Assembly: GCF_020531965.1 (NCBI RefSeq)
Contig: NZ_JAJAWH010000021.1
Coordinates: forward strand, 25,549-89,548
DNA length: 64,000 nt
From: Pseudorhizobium xiangyangii
GTDB lineage: Bacteria; Pseudomonadota; Alphaproteobacteria; Rhizobiales; Rhizobiaceae
Direction: 5' to 3'
Below the pieces are notes generated by a model. It saw only the letters and a program-made list of their open reading frames with translations. It made no database searches and was not told the DNA's origin. Positions 44,771 to 53,722 of this stretch are shown one piece after another; positions within the stretch are counted from its first letter, which is position 1; each line of letters begins with the position of its first letter. Made by a program: the position numbers and the translations under genes.

Positions 44771-46464
44771 GCTGACTCCTCCTCATGCGTGTCGTCGAGT
44801 GAAATACCTGCCAGATAACGGCCGGTGAGCCAGCCAAAGGTCATCGCCGGCCCCAGCGTTATGCCCGCACCCGGATAGTTGCCGCCCATGATCGAGGCGC
44901 GGTCATTGCCGACGGCAAACAGGCCCGGGATGACCCGTCCCTCACGGTCCAGGACCTCCCCCGGAACGGTTGTCTTCAGGCCGTCGAAAGTGCCAAGGTC
45001 TCCCATCTCAAGCCGGACCGCGTAGAATGGCCCCTGCTGCAGCGGGGCGACGGTAGGATTCGGCTTGTGATCCGGGTCTGCCAGATAGCGGTTGAACGAA
45101 GTCTCGCCCCTGCGGAACTGATCGTCGCGACCTTCGCGGGCTCCGCGATTGTAAGTCGTTACTGTTTCTTCGAGCCCTTTTTCATCGATCCCACAGGTTC
45201 TGGCCAGTTCCGAAAGCGTCCGCCCCTTCTTCAGGTATCCGGAGCGCAGCCAAAGCCCGAGCGGCATCGGTGCAGGCTTGGCATGGCCAAGACCATATTT
45301 GCGGATCGCTCGATGGTCGCAGATCAGCCAGGCCGACGCTTCGCCGGAGGCGATCATGGCGGCACCGACATCGTGGTAACTTTCACTCTCGTTCGTGAAG
45401 CGCCGGCCGTCGGCGAGAACCGCGATCATGCCGGGCTTGTAGCGGTCGAGCAGGTGCGGAAAAACGCCCTTTCCCGGGACACGACTGACCGGCATCCAAG
45501 CCGCCGCCTGCGGATATTCGGCATCGAAGGCGCCGCCTGCGTCCTCGCCAAGCCGAATACCGTCGCCAGCATTGCCGGATGGCACAGGCGAATGGTGATC
45601 ACTGCCTGCCTTCAGGTGCGGATAGATGCCGGCGCGCCGGGCAAGATCCTGGGCATAGCCGCCGCAGGCGAGGACGACGCCGCGTTTCGCGACGATCGTC
45701 CGTGGGACAGCGCCGCCGACTTCGGCCCCAATGACGGCTCCCCCCTCCTTCACCAGGCGCAAGGCCGGCGTTTCGGTGAGTATCGGTATTCCGAGATCGA
45801 GGCAGCTCTTCACCAACCGCGCCGCCAGAGCATTGCCGCTCGTGACCTGTACGCCCCGGCCGTGACGCATCACTTCGCCCGCATGGGCAAGCAATCGCTT
45901 CACCACATAGGAGAACGAGGAAGCCGATTTTGTTACATTGAAAAAGTGTTTGATGTCAGCGTTGGACGAGTTGAACATCATCCCCATGAAGGTGATGGTC
46001 GACAGCGGCGGCCGCAGCCGCCTGAGTTCACCTCCAAGCACGCTCGAATCGAACGGTGCTGCCAGAACGGAACGCCCCACATCGACGCCGCCTTCCACTG
46101 TCGGGTGATAGTCCGGATACAGGGTCGGCACGAACCTGACCTCTGTCTCGCGTTCGAACCAGTCAAGCATGCGCGGGCCCGCTTTCAGAAAAGCCTCCAC
46201 GGCACGGGGCTGATACCAGTTGCCTGTCTCTGCTCGCATGTAGCGCAGGGCTGCCTCCGGCGTGTCGTCCGGATTGTTTTTCTTCCCGTGGCTATTCCCA
46301 GGTATCCACAGCACACCGCCCGAAAACGCCGTGGTGCCACCAAAAACGGCCTCTTTCTCGATGACGAGCACAGACAGGCCGTGCTTCTTGGCGGTGATTG
46401 CGGTCGCAAGTCCGCCGGCCCCCGACCCAATGACCAGCACGTCGCATTGCCTGTCGTCCGCCAT
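44767..46464 (-). CDS. KstD-like FAD-dependent dehydrogenase (third of three)
   Basis: The 565-residue flavoprotein has the FAD site DVLVIGSGAGGLATAITAKK, cofactor loop EKEAVFGGTTAFSGGVLWIP and catalytic region GPFYAVRLEMGDLGTFDGLK, with the same tyrosine and glycine spacing as the second flavoprotein. The end GNDRASIMGGNYPGAG and TLGPAMTFGWLTG is diagnostic. It heads an operon with two SDRs. The shared AraC-type element lies 58 bases upstream of its start, on its own strand, and the AraC gene is divergent. This is the operon most clearly tied to that regulator. Confidence 0.9.
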   Translation of the reverse strand: MADDRQCDVLVIGSGAGGLATAITAKKHGLSVLVIEKEAVFGGTTAFSGGVLWIPGNSHGKKNNPDDTPEAALRYMRAETGNWYQPRAVEAFLKAGPRMLDWFERETEVRFVPTLYPDYHPTVEGGVDVGRSVLAAPFDSSVLGGELRRLRPPLSTITFMGMMFNSSNADIKHFFNVTKSASSFSYVVKRLLAHAGEVMRHGRGVQVTSGNALAARLVKSCLDLGIPILTETPALRLVKEGGAVIGAEVGGAVPRTIVAKRGVVLACGGYAQDLARRAGIYPHLKAGSDHHSPVPSGNAGDGIRLGEDAGGAFDAEYPQAAAWMPVSRVPGKGVFPHLLDRYKPGMIAVLADGRRFTNESESYHDVGAAMIASGEASAWLICDHRAIRKYGLGHAKPAPMPLGLWLRSGYLKKGRTLSELARTCGIDEKGLEETVTTYNRGAREGRDDQFRRGETSFNRYLADPDHKPNPTVAPLQQGPFYAVRLEMGDLGTFDGLKTTVPGEVLDREGRVIPGLFAVGNDRASIMGGNYPGAGITLGPAMTFGWLTGRYLAGISLDDTHEEESA

Positions 46465-46521
46465 CTTCTCTTCCTCTCCCAGACATCCTTCCTATTGCTA
46501 TCGTTCAGGCGTGCACGTCAC

Positions 46522-46549
46522 CAATGGACGGAACCGTGCGATTGTTGCA
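46522..46549 (-). promoter_or_regulatory. Shared AraC-type element, copy 3 (upstream of the flavoprotein-SDR-SDR operon)
   Basis: Read on the minus strand it is TGCAAC, 13 bases, then CGTCCATTG. It differs from copies 1 and 2 only at the second base and the last base of the two blocks. It stands in the divergent region between the flavoprotein operon and the AraC gene and could serve both. Confidence 0.6.
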
Positions 46550-46581
46550 CAATTCGGCCGACACTTACCGGAGGAGGAAGA

Positions 46582-47481
46582 ATGGGTGGCGAGGTAATGG
46601 GCGGCATCCCTCACTACTATCTGTATGGAGATCAAGGGACAGACGTCGAGCTCGACTTTCTGAACATCGAAGCGATCCACGATCGAAGCGGGCCGCACGA
46701 TTGGAGGATTCGTCCGCATGCTCATCCCGATCATCTGCAGATCCTGGTCGTGCGCGAAGGCGGCGGGACCATTCGGATGGAAGACAGCGCTTTGCCTATA
46801 CCCGCTCCCAGCATTCTTGTCGTTCCGGCCGGTATCGTGCACCAGATCGACTTTGATCGAGGTACGGACGGTTTCGTGGTAACGGCGGCTCTCGGCTGCC
46901 TAAAGACAGCCTCGTCAGGCGATCCCCGGCTGCTGCAGGCTGCAGGACGGCCAGCCGTCTATGCTCTGGACGGGACCGGCATCAGTATTCCAGCGGTCAA
47001 CGACACCTTCCATTGGCTCCATCGCGAGTATATCTGGTCTGCACCGGGTCGTCGGACAGCGATCATGGCGCAGTTCATGCGCATTCTTGTGGTCGTGTTC
47101 CGCCTCAGCATCACTCACCAAAACCTCGGCATCGTGACCCCAGACCGAGACTACGATCTGCTTGTCCGCTATCGGGCTCTACTTGAAGTACACTTTCGCA
47201 CCAGACGCTCACTGGCTTTCTACGCCGACCTTCTTGCGGTAACGTCGGCGCGCCTCAACGCTGCATGCAAGACCCGGACGGGAAAGACCGCTTCCGATCT
47301 TCTCTACGAGAGGATTATCGTCGAGGCAAAGCGCTATCTCATCTATACGGAGAGCACCGTTGCACAGGTTGCCCATCTGATCGGCTTCGACGACCCGGCC
47401 TATTTCAACCGCTTTTTCGCACGCCGCGCCGGCGTGTCGCCAGGAGCGTTCAGAAAGGAGACCACCAGCCTCGAAAGCTAG
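46582..47481 (+). CDS. AraC-family transcriptional regulator
   Basis: The 299-residue activator has a cupin-like N-terminus with RPHAHPDHLQILVVREGGG and PAPSILVVPAGIVHQIDFD, and a C-terminal double helix-turn-helix: LADLLAVTSARLNAACK-like (YADLLAVTSARLNAACKT), YTESTVAQVAHLIGFDDPAY and FFARRAGVSPGAFRKE. The ATG has GAGGAGGAAG directly upstream; a far longer open frame extends leftward but runs antisense to the flavoprotein gene. The family type (PobR-like) often responds to aromatic or hydroxy acids. The shared element at three promoters in the island makes it the probable local activator. Confidence 0.92.
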   Translation: MGGEVMGGIPHYYLYGDQGTDVELDFLNIEAIHDRSGPHDWRIRPHAHPDHLQILVVREGGGTIRMEDSALPIPAPSILVVPAGIVHQIDFDRGTDGFVVTAALGCLKTASSGDPRLLQAAGRPAVYALDGTGISIPAVNDTFHWLHREYIWSAPGRRTAIMAQFMRILVVVFRLSITHQNLGIVTPDRDYDLLVRYRALLEVHFRTRRSLAFYADLLAVTSARLNAACKTRTGKTASDLLYERIIVEAKRYLIYTESTVAQVAHLIGFDDPAYFNRFFARRAGVSPGAFRKETTSLES

Positions 47482-47493
47482 GAACGGAGAATG

Positions 47494-47521
47494 TCCAACT
47501 TTTCAACCACTCCGTCCATTT
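47494..47521 (+). promoter_or_regulatory. Shared AraC-type element, copy 2 (upstream of second NIPSNAP gene)
   Basis: TCCAAC, 13 bases, then CGTCCATTT, identical in both blocks to copy 1. It lies between the araC-type gene and the NIPSNAP gene. The short distance to the start codon (33 bases) implies a very short leader or a start slightly further downstream. Confidence 0.6.
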
Positions 47522-47554
47522 CCCGAGAGGCCGAGATGGTCAAAGTTGGGGCCC

Positions 47555-48130
47555 ATGACAAATAGCACGATGATCCACGAGTGGCGCACCTACCGCCTGA
47601 AGCCCGGAGCAGCCGGTCGATATCTGACCCTCTTTGCCGAGCGCGGCTTGCCGCTGGTCACGAAGCATCTTCCCCTCATGGGCTACTGGCTTGCTGAAAC
47701 GGGGCCATTGAACGTCATCCATCATCTGTGGAGCTACGCCGACTGGTCCGAGCGCGAGACCCGCCGCGCGGCGCTTGTACAGGAGGCCGAATGGATCGAT
47801 GGCTTCATCGCTCCGGCCTTTGCGCTCGTTGAAGAGCAGCACAACCAGCTTCTACGGCTCTCGGCCACATCATCTGTGTTCGAAGCGGCATTGGCGGACC
47901 GTTGTACTGTCCGATCTGCCGCTCCCGGCGCCGCGCTTTTCGCCGCCGACTGCGCAGCACTTGTCACTGGGGCTTCTCCCGGTGGTTCAATCGCAACCTG
48001 GCAGCAACTTGCTGGCTCGCGCCCACAGCCGATAAGCCTTCAGCCTCGCATGTCAGACCCACTCGCCGCCGCTCGTGATGCGCATGGCGACTATACCGTG
48101 TTGCGGCCACTCGCGTTCTCGCCGCTCTGA
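47555..48130 (+). CDS. NIPSNAP-family protein (second of two)
   Basis: The protein has about 191 residues. The NIPSNAP strand motif is right at the start: MIHEWRTYRLKPGAAGRYL, followed by GYWLAETGPLNVIHHLWSY. The ATG five codons before that methionine was preferred because GGGG lies just upstream; the inner ATG is the alternative and would match family starts better. The protein is unrelated in detail to the first NIPSNAP but of the same class. The AraC-type element upstream ties it to the same regulon. The reaction is unknown. Confidence 0.82.
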   Translation: MTNSTMIHEWRTYRLKPGAAGRYLTLFAERGLPLVTKHLPLMGYWLAETGPLNVIHHLWSYADWSERETRRAALVQEAEWIDGFIAPAFALVEEQHNQLLRLSATSSVFEAALADRCTVRSAAPGAALFAADCAALVTGASPGGSIATWQQLAGSRPQPISLQPRMSDPLAAARDAHGDYTVLRPLAFSPL

Positions 48131-48199
48131 TCGTGCAGTCGGGCACGACTAGCTGCCGGGCATAAAGCCGTACGCTGGATCGCTCGCGACCTGACGGTT

Positions 48200-49750
48200 C
48201 TAGCTTTGCAAGCGATCACTCGGTTTGCAGAGGAAGCAAAGCTCGCTATGCACTGGTGCCGTCAGCCCGGCGAAGATTATCGCCCCGTCATAGGGCATCA
48301 CAATATCGCTGCCATCTGCACGTTTCCCGATAATCTGCCCTTCTGCGACTGGTTCGCCGGTAGTGAATTGTTTTACGAGATAGTCGTCGTCATGATCGGC
48401 GAGAACGGCATCGCAGATTTCCAGAACGCGCGGTGTTTTGGCCTTTGGCCCCACCTCGGCAATCATCCCAAGAGCCGCCATTCCCTTGACGACGCAGTCA
48501 TAACCGACCTGGGGCCCCTTCGGATCGAGATGCTGGCCGCATTCAACGGTAACTCCGTAGCCACCGGCAAAACGCATATATTCCGTGGTGCCTATGCCAT
48601 GCAAAGACGACAGGCCTTCGGTTACCCCTGCTTCATGCTTCTGCTTCAACGCCTTTTCATGCGCAGGCAGCCAGCCATATACAACGAGCGGCAAATCAAG
48701 CGCTTTTACCAGTTTCTCCTCGGCCTTCTCGTGTGCGAAAGGCTCCAAAGCGCCGCAGTTGTCCTGTGGGCCTATAAGGGCGAGGGCTTCCCCTTCCGAA
48801 CTGAACGAATGCAGATCGATCAGGACATCATGGGCGCGCAGCAAGGGGCAAATAATATTCGCCACGCGATCTTCATTGTCTTGCGGGATGGCACTTTCCG
48901 ATAGATCCCGATTAAAATTACGGTCTCCAATGCGCGTATTGTTGCGAAAGGCCAGCCCGTTGACCACCGGCACAAAAGTGACGGTACCGGATTCCAGCTC
49001 CCTTTGACCTGTGCGGAACTCGTTAATCAAGCGGTTGATCGCATAAGGGCCTGATGGCTCATTGCCATGGACGGACCCTGTAACAATCAGGCGAGGTCCC
49101 GGTTTCATGCCGTGGAAAGTAACGGATTCAACGGATTTTGGGGGAGCGGCAACAAAGGGTACAAGCGGCGTCACCGGATCATCAATTGAAGTAATATCGA
49201 TAACCATGCCTGGACGTGCACGCCGTGCCAGCTCCATCAAATGTTCATGCGCCACCACCACGCAGCCAGACGTGCCGCTGAAATCCGGCCGTGCCGTATG
49301 CATGAAAATGGCCGATCCTCCGCGAGCGCCAGGCAGTGCATCGTTCCACCCAACAGGGATGATCAGATCAAGTAACCTTTCACCACGGCGTGAAGCCTGG
49401 GTCTCATCCGTTTCAAATACCAGCTGATTATAGAAAGGACTGTCCGCGTCTTCCACCCAACGGTAATTTTCGGGCTTTGGCAAAAACGGAAAATCGAAAC
49501 CGCGAGGCTCGTCGCCGAAAACCGTCGGATCATAAAAACCATACCGCAAAGGGTGCCGACCGCGCGGCGTTTTACCGTCGCCTTCGCGTTTCAATTGCGG
49601 ATCCACAAGCCCGTTACGGCCAATGGCGCATTTGACGGTCCAGTCATCAATAGTCAGCAGACCAATATGCGGGTTTTGCGGATCCTGGCCCGTGCGCACA
49701 ACAATTGTGGGCTGCTCGAGCGTGCCGACCATAAACGGGTTTTGACTCAT
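48200..49750 (-). CDS. Fusion of an L,D-transpeptidase (YkuD-like) domain and an M14/aspartoacylase-fold domain
   Basis: The protein has 516 residues. Residues 1 to about 190 have the YkuD catalytic pattern: H151 in IFMHTARPDFSGTSGC, with C163 as nucleophile, and the preceding GKTPRGRHPLRYGFYDP. From about 205 a zinc hydrolase of the M14/succinylglutamate desuccinylase fold begins, with GSVHGNEPSG (H228, E231 as zinc ligands), DLHSFSSEG (H314 as third ligand) and TVECGQHLDPKGP as the catalytic glutamate region. There is no signal peptide, so both domains should work in the cytosol, where a transpeptidase on murein would be out of place. Together with the peptide importer it probably handles imported murein peptides; this is inference. 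The gene ends the operon. Confidence 0.85.
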   Translation of the reverse strand: MSQNPFMVGTLEQPTIVVRTGQDPQNPHIGLLTIDDWTVKCAIGRNGLVDPQLKREGDGKTPRGRHPLRYGFYDPTVFGDEPRGFDFPFLPKPENYRWVEDADSPFYNQLVFETDETQASRRGERLLDLIIPVGWNDALPGARGGSAIFMHTARPDFSGTSGCVVVAHEHLMELARRARPGMVIDITSIDDPVTPLVPFVAAPPKSVESVTFHGMKPGPRLIVTGSVHGNEPSGPYAINRLINEFRTGQRELESGTVTFVPVVNGLAFRNNTRIGDRNFNRDLSESAIPQDNEDRVANIICPLLRAHDVLIDLHSFSSEGEALALIGPQDNCGALEPFAHEKAEEKLVKALDLPLVVYGWLPAHEKALKQKHEAGVTEGLSSLHGIGTTEYMRFAGGYGVTVECGQHLDPKGPQVGYDCVVKGMAALGMIAEVGPKAKTPRVLEICDAVLADHDDDYLVKQFTTGEPVAEGQIIGKRADGSDIVMPYDGAIIFAGLTAPVHSELCFLCKPSDRLQS

Positions 49751-49754
49751 GAAA

Positions 49755-50765
49755 TTAGCCTTGCTCTAGCAAATGACAGCGGGCCCGGTGAAATTGGTCA
49801 CCGGCAGAATTTGTGAATGACGGGATATCGCCCTCGCGACATTTATCGGATGCGGACGGGCAACGGGGATTGAAAGCGCAGCCTGGCGGGGGATTAAGAG
49901 GTGACGGCGCTTCACCCTGCATCCGGCGCTGGCGCATTGTGGGAGCCAATGGATCCGGAATGGAGGCAATCAAGGCCTGTGTGTAGGGATGCAGCGGACT
50001 GGTGAAAATATCACTCCAGACGCCCTCTTCAACGATGCGCCCCAGATACATCACCGCGATACGGTCGCTCATATGTTCCACGACACCCAGATCGTGCGAA
50101 ATCATCAAAAGCGCGATGCCGAGTTCGTCTTTCAACTCCAGCAGCAGATTGATGATCTGTGCGCGGATCGATACGTCGAGAGCGGAAACGGGCTCGTCGC
50201 AGACAAGCAGTTTCGGTTTAACAATCAAGGCCCGCGCGATGCAGATACGCTGCCTTTGGCCACCCGAAAACTCATGAGGTTTACGGTCTGCCGCTTCAGG
50301 TTTCATTCCAACCTTGGCCAGCATTTCGATCACGCGGGCTTCGATCTCGATATTGTCTTTCAGGCCATGGAGACGCAAAGGCGCAGCGAGAGCATCGCGC
50401 ACCGTACGACGCGGATTGAGCGAGGCAAACGGATCCTGAAACACCATTTGCACGTTGCGCGCCTGAGCAAGCGGGTCGTTTTTAACCGCAGTCGGTACGT
50501 CCTGCCCTGCCACATGCACGGAACCGGACGTGATTGGAGTGAGCCCCATGATGGCGCTAGCAAGTGTGGATTTTCCGCACCCGCTTTCCCCCACCAGACC
50601 AAGGCATTCACCCGCGTTTATGGACAGATCGATACCATTGACCGCCTTGAGCGCCTTTTTTCGGAAGCCTTCGCGAACAGAATAATGAATGCTCAGATCA
50701 CGAATGGCCAGCACTTCGGCAGTGTTGGCATTTGTATGCAACGACGGGATGACCTGTTCACTCAT
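49755..50765 (-). CDS. Oligopeptide ABC transporter ATPase (OppF/DppF type)
   Basis: The 336-residue ATPase has Walker [24 protein letters not shown], signature FSGGQRQRICIARAL, Walker B LLVCDEPVSALD and the C-terminal oligopeptide domain GCAFNPRCPSASDKC, which has the conserved cysteines of this subfamily. The start was set at the ATG inside the overlap with the upstream OppD stop (ATGAGTGA). An earlier ATG would overlap OppD further. It pairs with OppD. Confidence 0.94.
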   Translation of the reverse strand: MSEQVIPSLHTNANTAEVLAIRDLSIHYSVREGFRKKALKAVNGIDLSINAGECLGLVGESGCGKSTLASAIMGLTPITSGSVHVAGQDVPTAVKNDPLAQARNVQMVFQDPFASLNPRRTVRDALAAPLRLHGLKDNIEIEARVIEMLAKVGMKPEAADRKPHEFSGGQRQRICIARALIVKPKLLVCDEPVSALDVSIRAQIINLLLELKDELGIALLMISHDLGVVEHMSDRIAVMYLGRIVEEGVWSDIFTSPLHPYTQALIASIPDPLAPTMRQRRMQGEAPSPLNPPPGCAFNPRCPSASDKCREGDIPSFTNSAGDQFHRARCHLLEQG

Positions 50766-51738
50766 GATGGAAGCACCTAATCGAACCCAGTTCATCAAGG
50801 GGGGCTACAGGTGGCATCAACGCCCTGCATTCATCGGTGACACGCAGACAACGCGAAGCAAAACCGCAGCCGATATCGCGTTCCATCAAGCCCGGAACAA
50901 CACCTTTGATCTCTGTTAATCGTGAGCGCCCTTCCTGCAAGCGACGGCCAAGACGCGGCAGCGAGGCGACAAGCCCTTGCGTATATGGATGGCGTGGATC
51001 GGTAAAAATCTGTCCGGCCGGACGCTGCTCGACAATGTGGCCGGCGTACATGACCGCCACCCGATGGCACATGCGCGCGACAAGTCCCAGATCATGCGAG
51101 ATCATTAAAACTGCCGTGCCCCGCGCCGTGCACAGTTCAAGTATCAGTTCGACGATTTCCGCCTGAATGGTCACGTCCAGTGCGGTTGTCGGCTCATCGG
51201 CAATTAGCAAAGCCGGATCGCAGGCCAGAGCAATCGCAATCATTACACGTTGGCGCATGCCACCGGAGAGCTGATGCGGGTAGTCCTTGATACGCCGCTC
51301 CGGGCTTGGAACCTGCACCTGCTCCAGTGCCTCGATGGCTTTCAAACGAGCCTGGCGGGCGCTCATGCCTTTATGCAGCACGAACATTTCGCCGATCTGG
51401 TCGCCGATTGTCATCAGAGGATTGAGCGAAGTCATCGGCTCCTGAAATATCATGGCCACACGATCACCGCGCAGACGCCGCAAATCCCTGTTGGACATGC
51501 GGTTTATGTCCTGCCCTTCCAGAAGCACCTGCCCCTGCGTGACATGCAACGGCTCGCGCAGCAAACCCGCAATTGTCAGGGCGCAAACACTCTTGCCGCA
51601 GCCAGACTCTCCGACAAGACCGAAAACTTCGCCGGCGCGAATAGAGAAACCGATCTGGTTTACAGCGGGAAAGTCCTGTCCCTTGGCGCGTAGTGCGATC
51701 GAAAGATTATCGACCTGCAGAATTGGATTGTCAGCCAT
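50758..51738 (-). CDS. Oligopeptide ABC transporter ATPase (OppD/DppD type)
   Basis: The 326-residue ATPase has Walker [10 protein letters not shown] with valine as the last residue (usually ST), [14 protein letters not shown], signature [19 protein letters not shown], Walker [13 protein letters not shown] and the C-terminal [16 protein letters not shown]. Cysteine spacing in the last part fits the subfamily. TGATG overlap joins it to the permease gene upstream. No anomalies in length. The substitution at the Walker A end is seen in some OppD proteins and should not abolish binding. Confidence 0.94.
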   Translation of the reverse strand: MADNPILQVDNLSIALRAKGQDFPAVNQIGFSIRAGEVFGLVGESGCGKSVCALTIAGLLREPLHVTQGQVLLEGQDINRMSNRDLRRLRGDRVAMIFQEPMTSLNPLMTIGDQIGEMFVLHKGMSARQARLKAIEALEQVQVPSPERRIKDYPHQLSGGMRQRVMIAIALACDPALLIADEPTTALDVTIQAEIVELILELCTARGTAVLMISHDLGLVARMCHRVAVMYAGHIVEQRPAGQIFTDPRHPYTQGLVASLPRLGRRLQEGRSRLTEIKGVVPGLMERDIGCGFASRCLRVTDECRALMPPVAPLDELGSIRCFHHE

Positions 51739-52553
51739 CAGCGTTTTGACCTCCCGTGCGGATCAAGCAGGTCGCGCAAGCCGTCGCCCAGCATGTTGAA
51801 GCCGAGCACGGTGATGAAGAGCGCCAGACCGGGGAAGATCGCGACCCATGGCGCAACCATCAACTGGTCCCGTGCACGCGCCAGCATGCCTCCCCAACTC
51901 GGTGCTGGCGGAACGACACCCAATCCCAGAAAGGACAGTGAAGCCTCTGCCATGATGGCCGATCCGACACCCATAGTGGCAACAACGATGAGCGGCCCGC
52001 CAATGTTCGGCAGGATTTCACGCAGCATGATGTAGAATTTTCCAAAGCCGAGCGTACGCGCTGCCTGCACGTAATTTTGTGATTTCTGAGTCAGAACCTG
52101 CGCCCGTGAGATGCGACAGCTATAGGCCCAGTCCGTCAGTCCAAGGGCGATCAGCAGACTCGGCAAACCGGGTCCGAGTACCGCCATGAGAGCCAGTGCA
52201 AACACGATGGTCGGAATGGAAAGCATCAGATTTGTCAGGCTTTGCACGAATTCGTCCCACCAGCCACCGAGATAGCCTGCGGAAAGACCAAGCAAGACAC
52301 CGATGCAGGTATTCATCATCTGAACGGCAAGCCCGATCAAAAGCGAGATACGCGCTCCATAGGCGATGCGTGAGAAGATGTCCCGGCCCTGCTCATCCGT
52401 CCCGAACCAGAACTGGGCGCTGGGCGCTTCTTCCGCATAGAGAAGATTGGAGTGGGAAACCGGATCGTAGTGGGCGATCCAAGGCGCGAATAGCGCCACT
52501 ATAATAATGGTCACAAAGATTGTGAGCCCTATGACAAGATTGGAGCGAAACAT
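51738..52553 (-). CDS. Oligopeptide ABC transporter permease (OppC/DppC type)
   Basis: The permease has about 271 residues and six membrane segments. FWFGTDEQGRDIFSRIAYGARISL is diagnostic (cited in part). The EAA loop SQNYVQAARTLGFGKFYIMLREILPN is present. The start was set at the first in-frame ATG after the oppB stop; a much longer reading would overlap oppB by 160 bases. The start lacks a strong ribosome site, perhaps because of coupling to oppB translation. Slightly shorter than most OppC (about 290). Confidence 0.92.
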   Translation of the reverse strand: MFRSNLVIGLTIFVTIIIVALFAPWIAHYDPVSHSNLLYAEEAPSAQFWFGTDEQGRDIFSRIAYGARISLLIGLAVQMMNTCIGVLLGLSAGYLGGWWDEFVQSLTNLMLSIPTIVFALALMAVLGPGLPSLLIALGLTDWAYSCRISRAQVLTQKSQNYVQAARTLGFGKFYIMLREILPNIGGPLIVVATMGVGSAIMAEASLSFLGLGVVPPAPSWGGMLARARDQLMVAPWVAIFPGLALFITVLGFNMLGDGLRDLLDPHGRSKR

Positions 52554-52615
52554 CAGTGCTGCCTGTCCTGTTCGAAATATTTGCTTAACGGAGAGAGAGG
52601 CTTGTCCATCCTGGC

Positions 52616-53560
52616 TCAGCGATATCGAATGCGCGGATCTATCGCGAGATACGCAATATCGACGAGCGTGTTGATGATCAGAAAGAAGAGCACGATCACC
52701 AGAATGCATCCCTGAACCGTCGGTATGTCGCGCATGGAGACAGATTGCGTCAAAAGCGAACCAATACCCGGCCAAGCAAACAAATTCTCAATGACGACCG
52801 AGCCACCCAGCATGGAGCCGAACTGCAGGCCGATTGTCGTCAGCACCAATACGAAGGCATTGCGTGCCATATGCTTGGTAACGATACGGAATTCCGAATT
52901 GCCTTTTGATCTGGCCGTGCGGACAAAGTCAGCATTCATGGTTTCCAGCATCGCTGCACGGGTCGTGCGCGCCAAAAGCGCCATAGGCGCGATCCCCAGC
53001 GTCAGAGCAGGCAGCACCAGATTTTTGAAGTTGCCATTGCCGTAACCAAAAGTGGGCAGCCATCCCAGCTTGAGTGAAATGAAATACATGGCCAGCAGCC
53101 CGAACCAGAACGCAGGCAAGGAGAGGCCGGAAACAGCGGTAATCATAGCGGTCGTGTCCAGCCATGTGCCCTGGCGTACTGCAGCCAGAAAGCCGAGCGG
53201 CAAGCCTATGATGATGGCAAAGGCGATGGCGGCAACGGCAAGTCTGAAGGAGGCAGATATGCGACTGGACAGCATGGCGGTCACAGGACGTTGCGTGGAA
53301 AAGGACTTACCGAGATCACCTCTTGCAAGCCCTGTGATGTAATTGCCGAACCGCTGCAGCAACGGATCATTCAGGCCCAGTTCTTTTTCGATGCGTGCGG
53401 TAACCGCCGGGTCAATGTCGCGCTTGTCACTGGAAAGCGATGAGACAAACGTGCCGGGCATGACGCTGAATAGAAAAAAGACCAGCGTTATTGCAGCAAA
53501 AACCGTCACCAGAGATTGTAGCAGTCGCCTGCCAATCACCATCAACATAAGAATATCCAT
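52616..53560 (-). CDS. Oligopeptide ABC transporter permease (OppB/DppB type)
   Basis: The 314-residue permease begins IGRRLLQSLVTVFAAITLVF, then ELGLNDPLLQRFGNYITGLARGD with the DLGKSFSTQRPV region typical of DppB. The EAA loop is TMNADFVRTARSKGNSEFRI-like (ETMNADFVRTARSKGNSEF). It ends IAYLAIDPRIRYR, a conserved OppB tail. The first gene after the hairpin that follows the binding-protein gene, so its expression is probably lower than that of the binding protein. Confidence 0.94.
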   Translation of the reverse strand: MDILMLMVIGRRLLQSLVTVFAAITLVFFLFSVMPGTFVSSLSSDKRDIDPAVTARIEKELGLNDPLLQRFGNYITGLARGDLGKSFSTQRPVTAMLSSRISASFRLAVAAIAFAIIIGLPLGFLAAVRQGTWLDTTAMITAVSGLSLPAFWFGLLAMYFISLKLGWLPTFGYGNGNFKNLVLPALTLGIAPMALLARTTRAAMLETMNADFVRTARSKGNSEFRIVTKHMARNAFVLVLTTIGLQFGSMLGGSVVIENLFAWPGIGSLLTQSVSMRDIPTVQGCILVIVLFFLIINTLVDIAYLAIDPRIRYR

Positions 53561-53672
53561 AAATCGTGTTCTGATCGGAAGCTGACAAAAGCGGCCAATG
53601 CTTACCCATACACGGAAAATCCGACTTGTCGGGAAATGTCGAGCCTGGGCTTTTCAGCTTGCGGGCTGATGT

Positions 53673-53705
53673 TCCGGCAGTCTGGCAAAACGCCAAACTG
53701 CCGGA
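53673..53705 (-). other. Strong hairpin between the peptide-binding-protein gene and oppB
   Basis: TCCGGCAGTCTGGC pairs with GCCAAACTGCCGGA across a five-base loop with a single mismatch. It is in the 162-base gap after the binding-protein stop. A transcript-stabilising or partially terminating stem-loop is the usual role in such operons. Confidence 0.65.
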
Positions 53706-53722
53706 GCGGATCAACAGCTCAA

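Noticed and set aside
28795-46464. Steroid degradation cluster because of KstD-like genes
   Set aside because: No KshA/KshB, Hsa, acyl-CoA dehydrogenase or Mce-type genes are present; the flavoproteins alone do not show steroid use.
45067-46581. Very long upstream extension of the AraC reading frame
   Set aside because: It runs antisense through the flavoprotein gene. A strong ribosome site marks the true start at 46582.
52554-52775. N-terminal extension of OppC overlapping oppB
   Set aside because: The added residues match no permease and duplicate oppB sequence out of frame. The family start fits the ATG at 52553.
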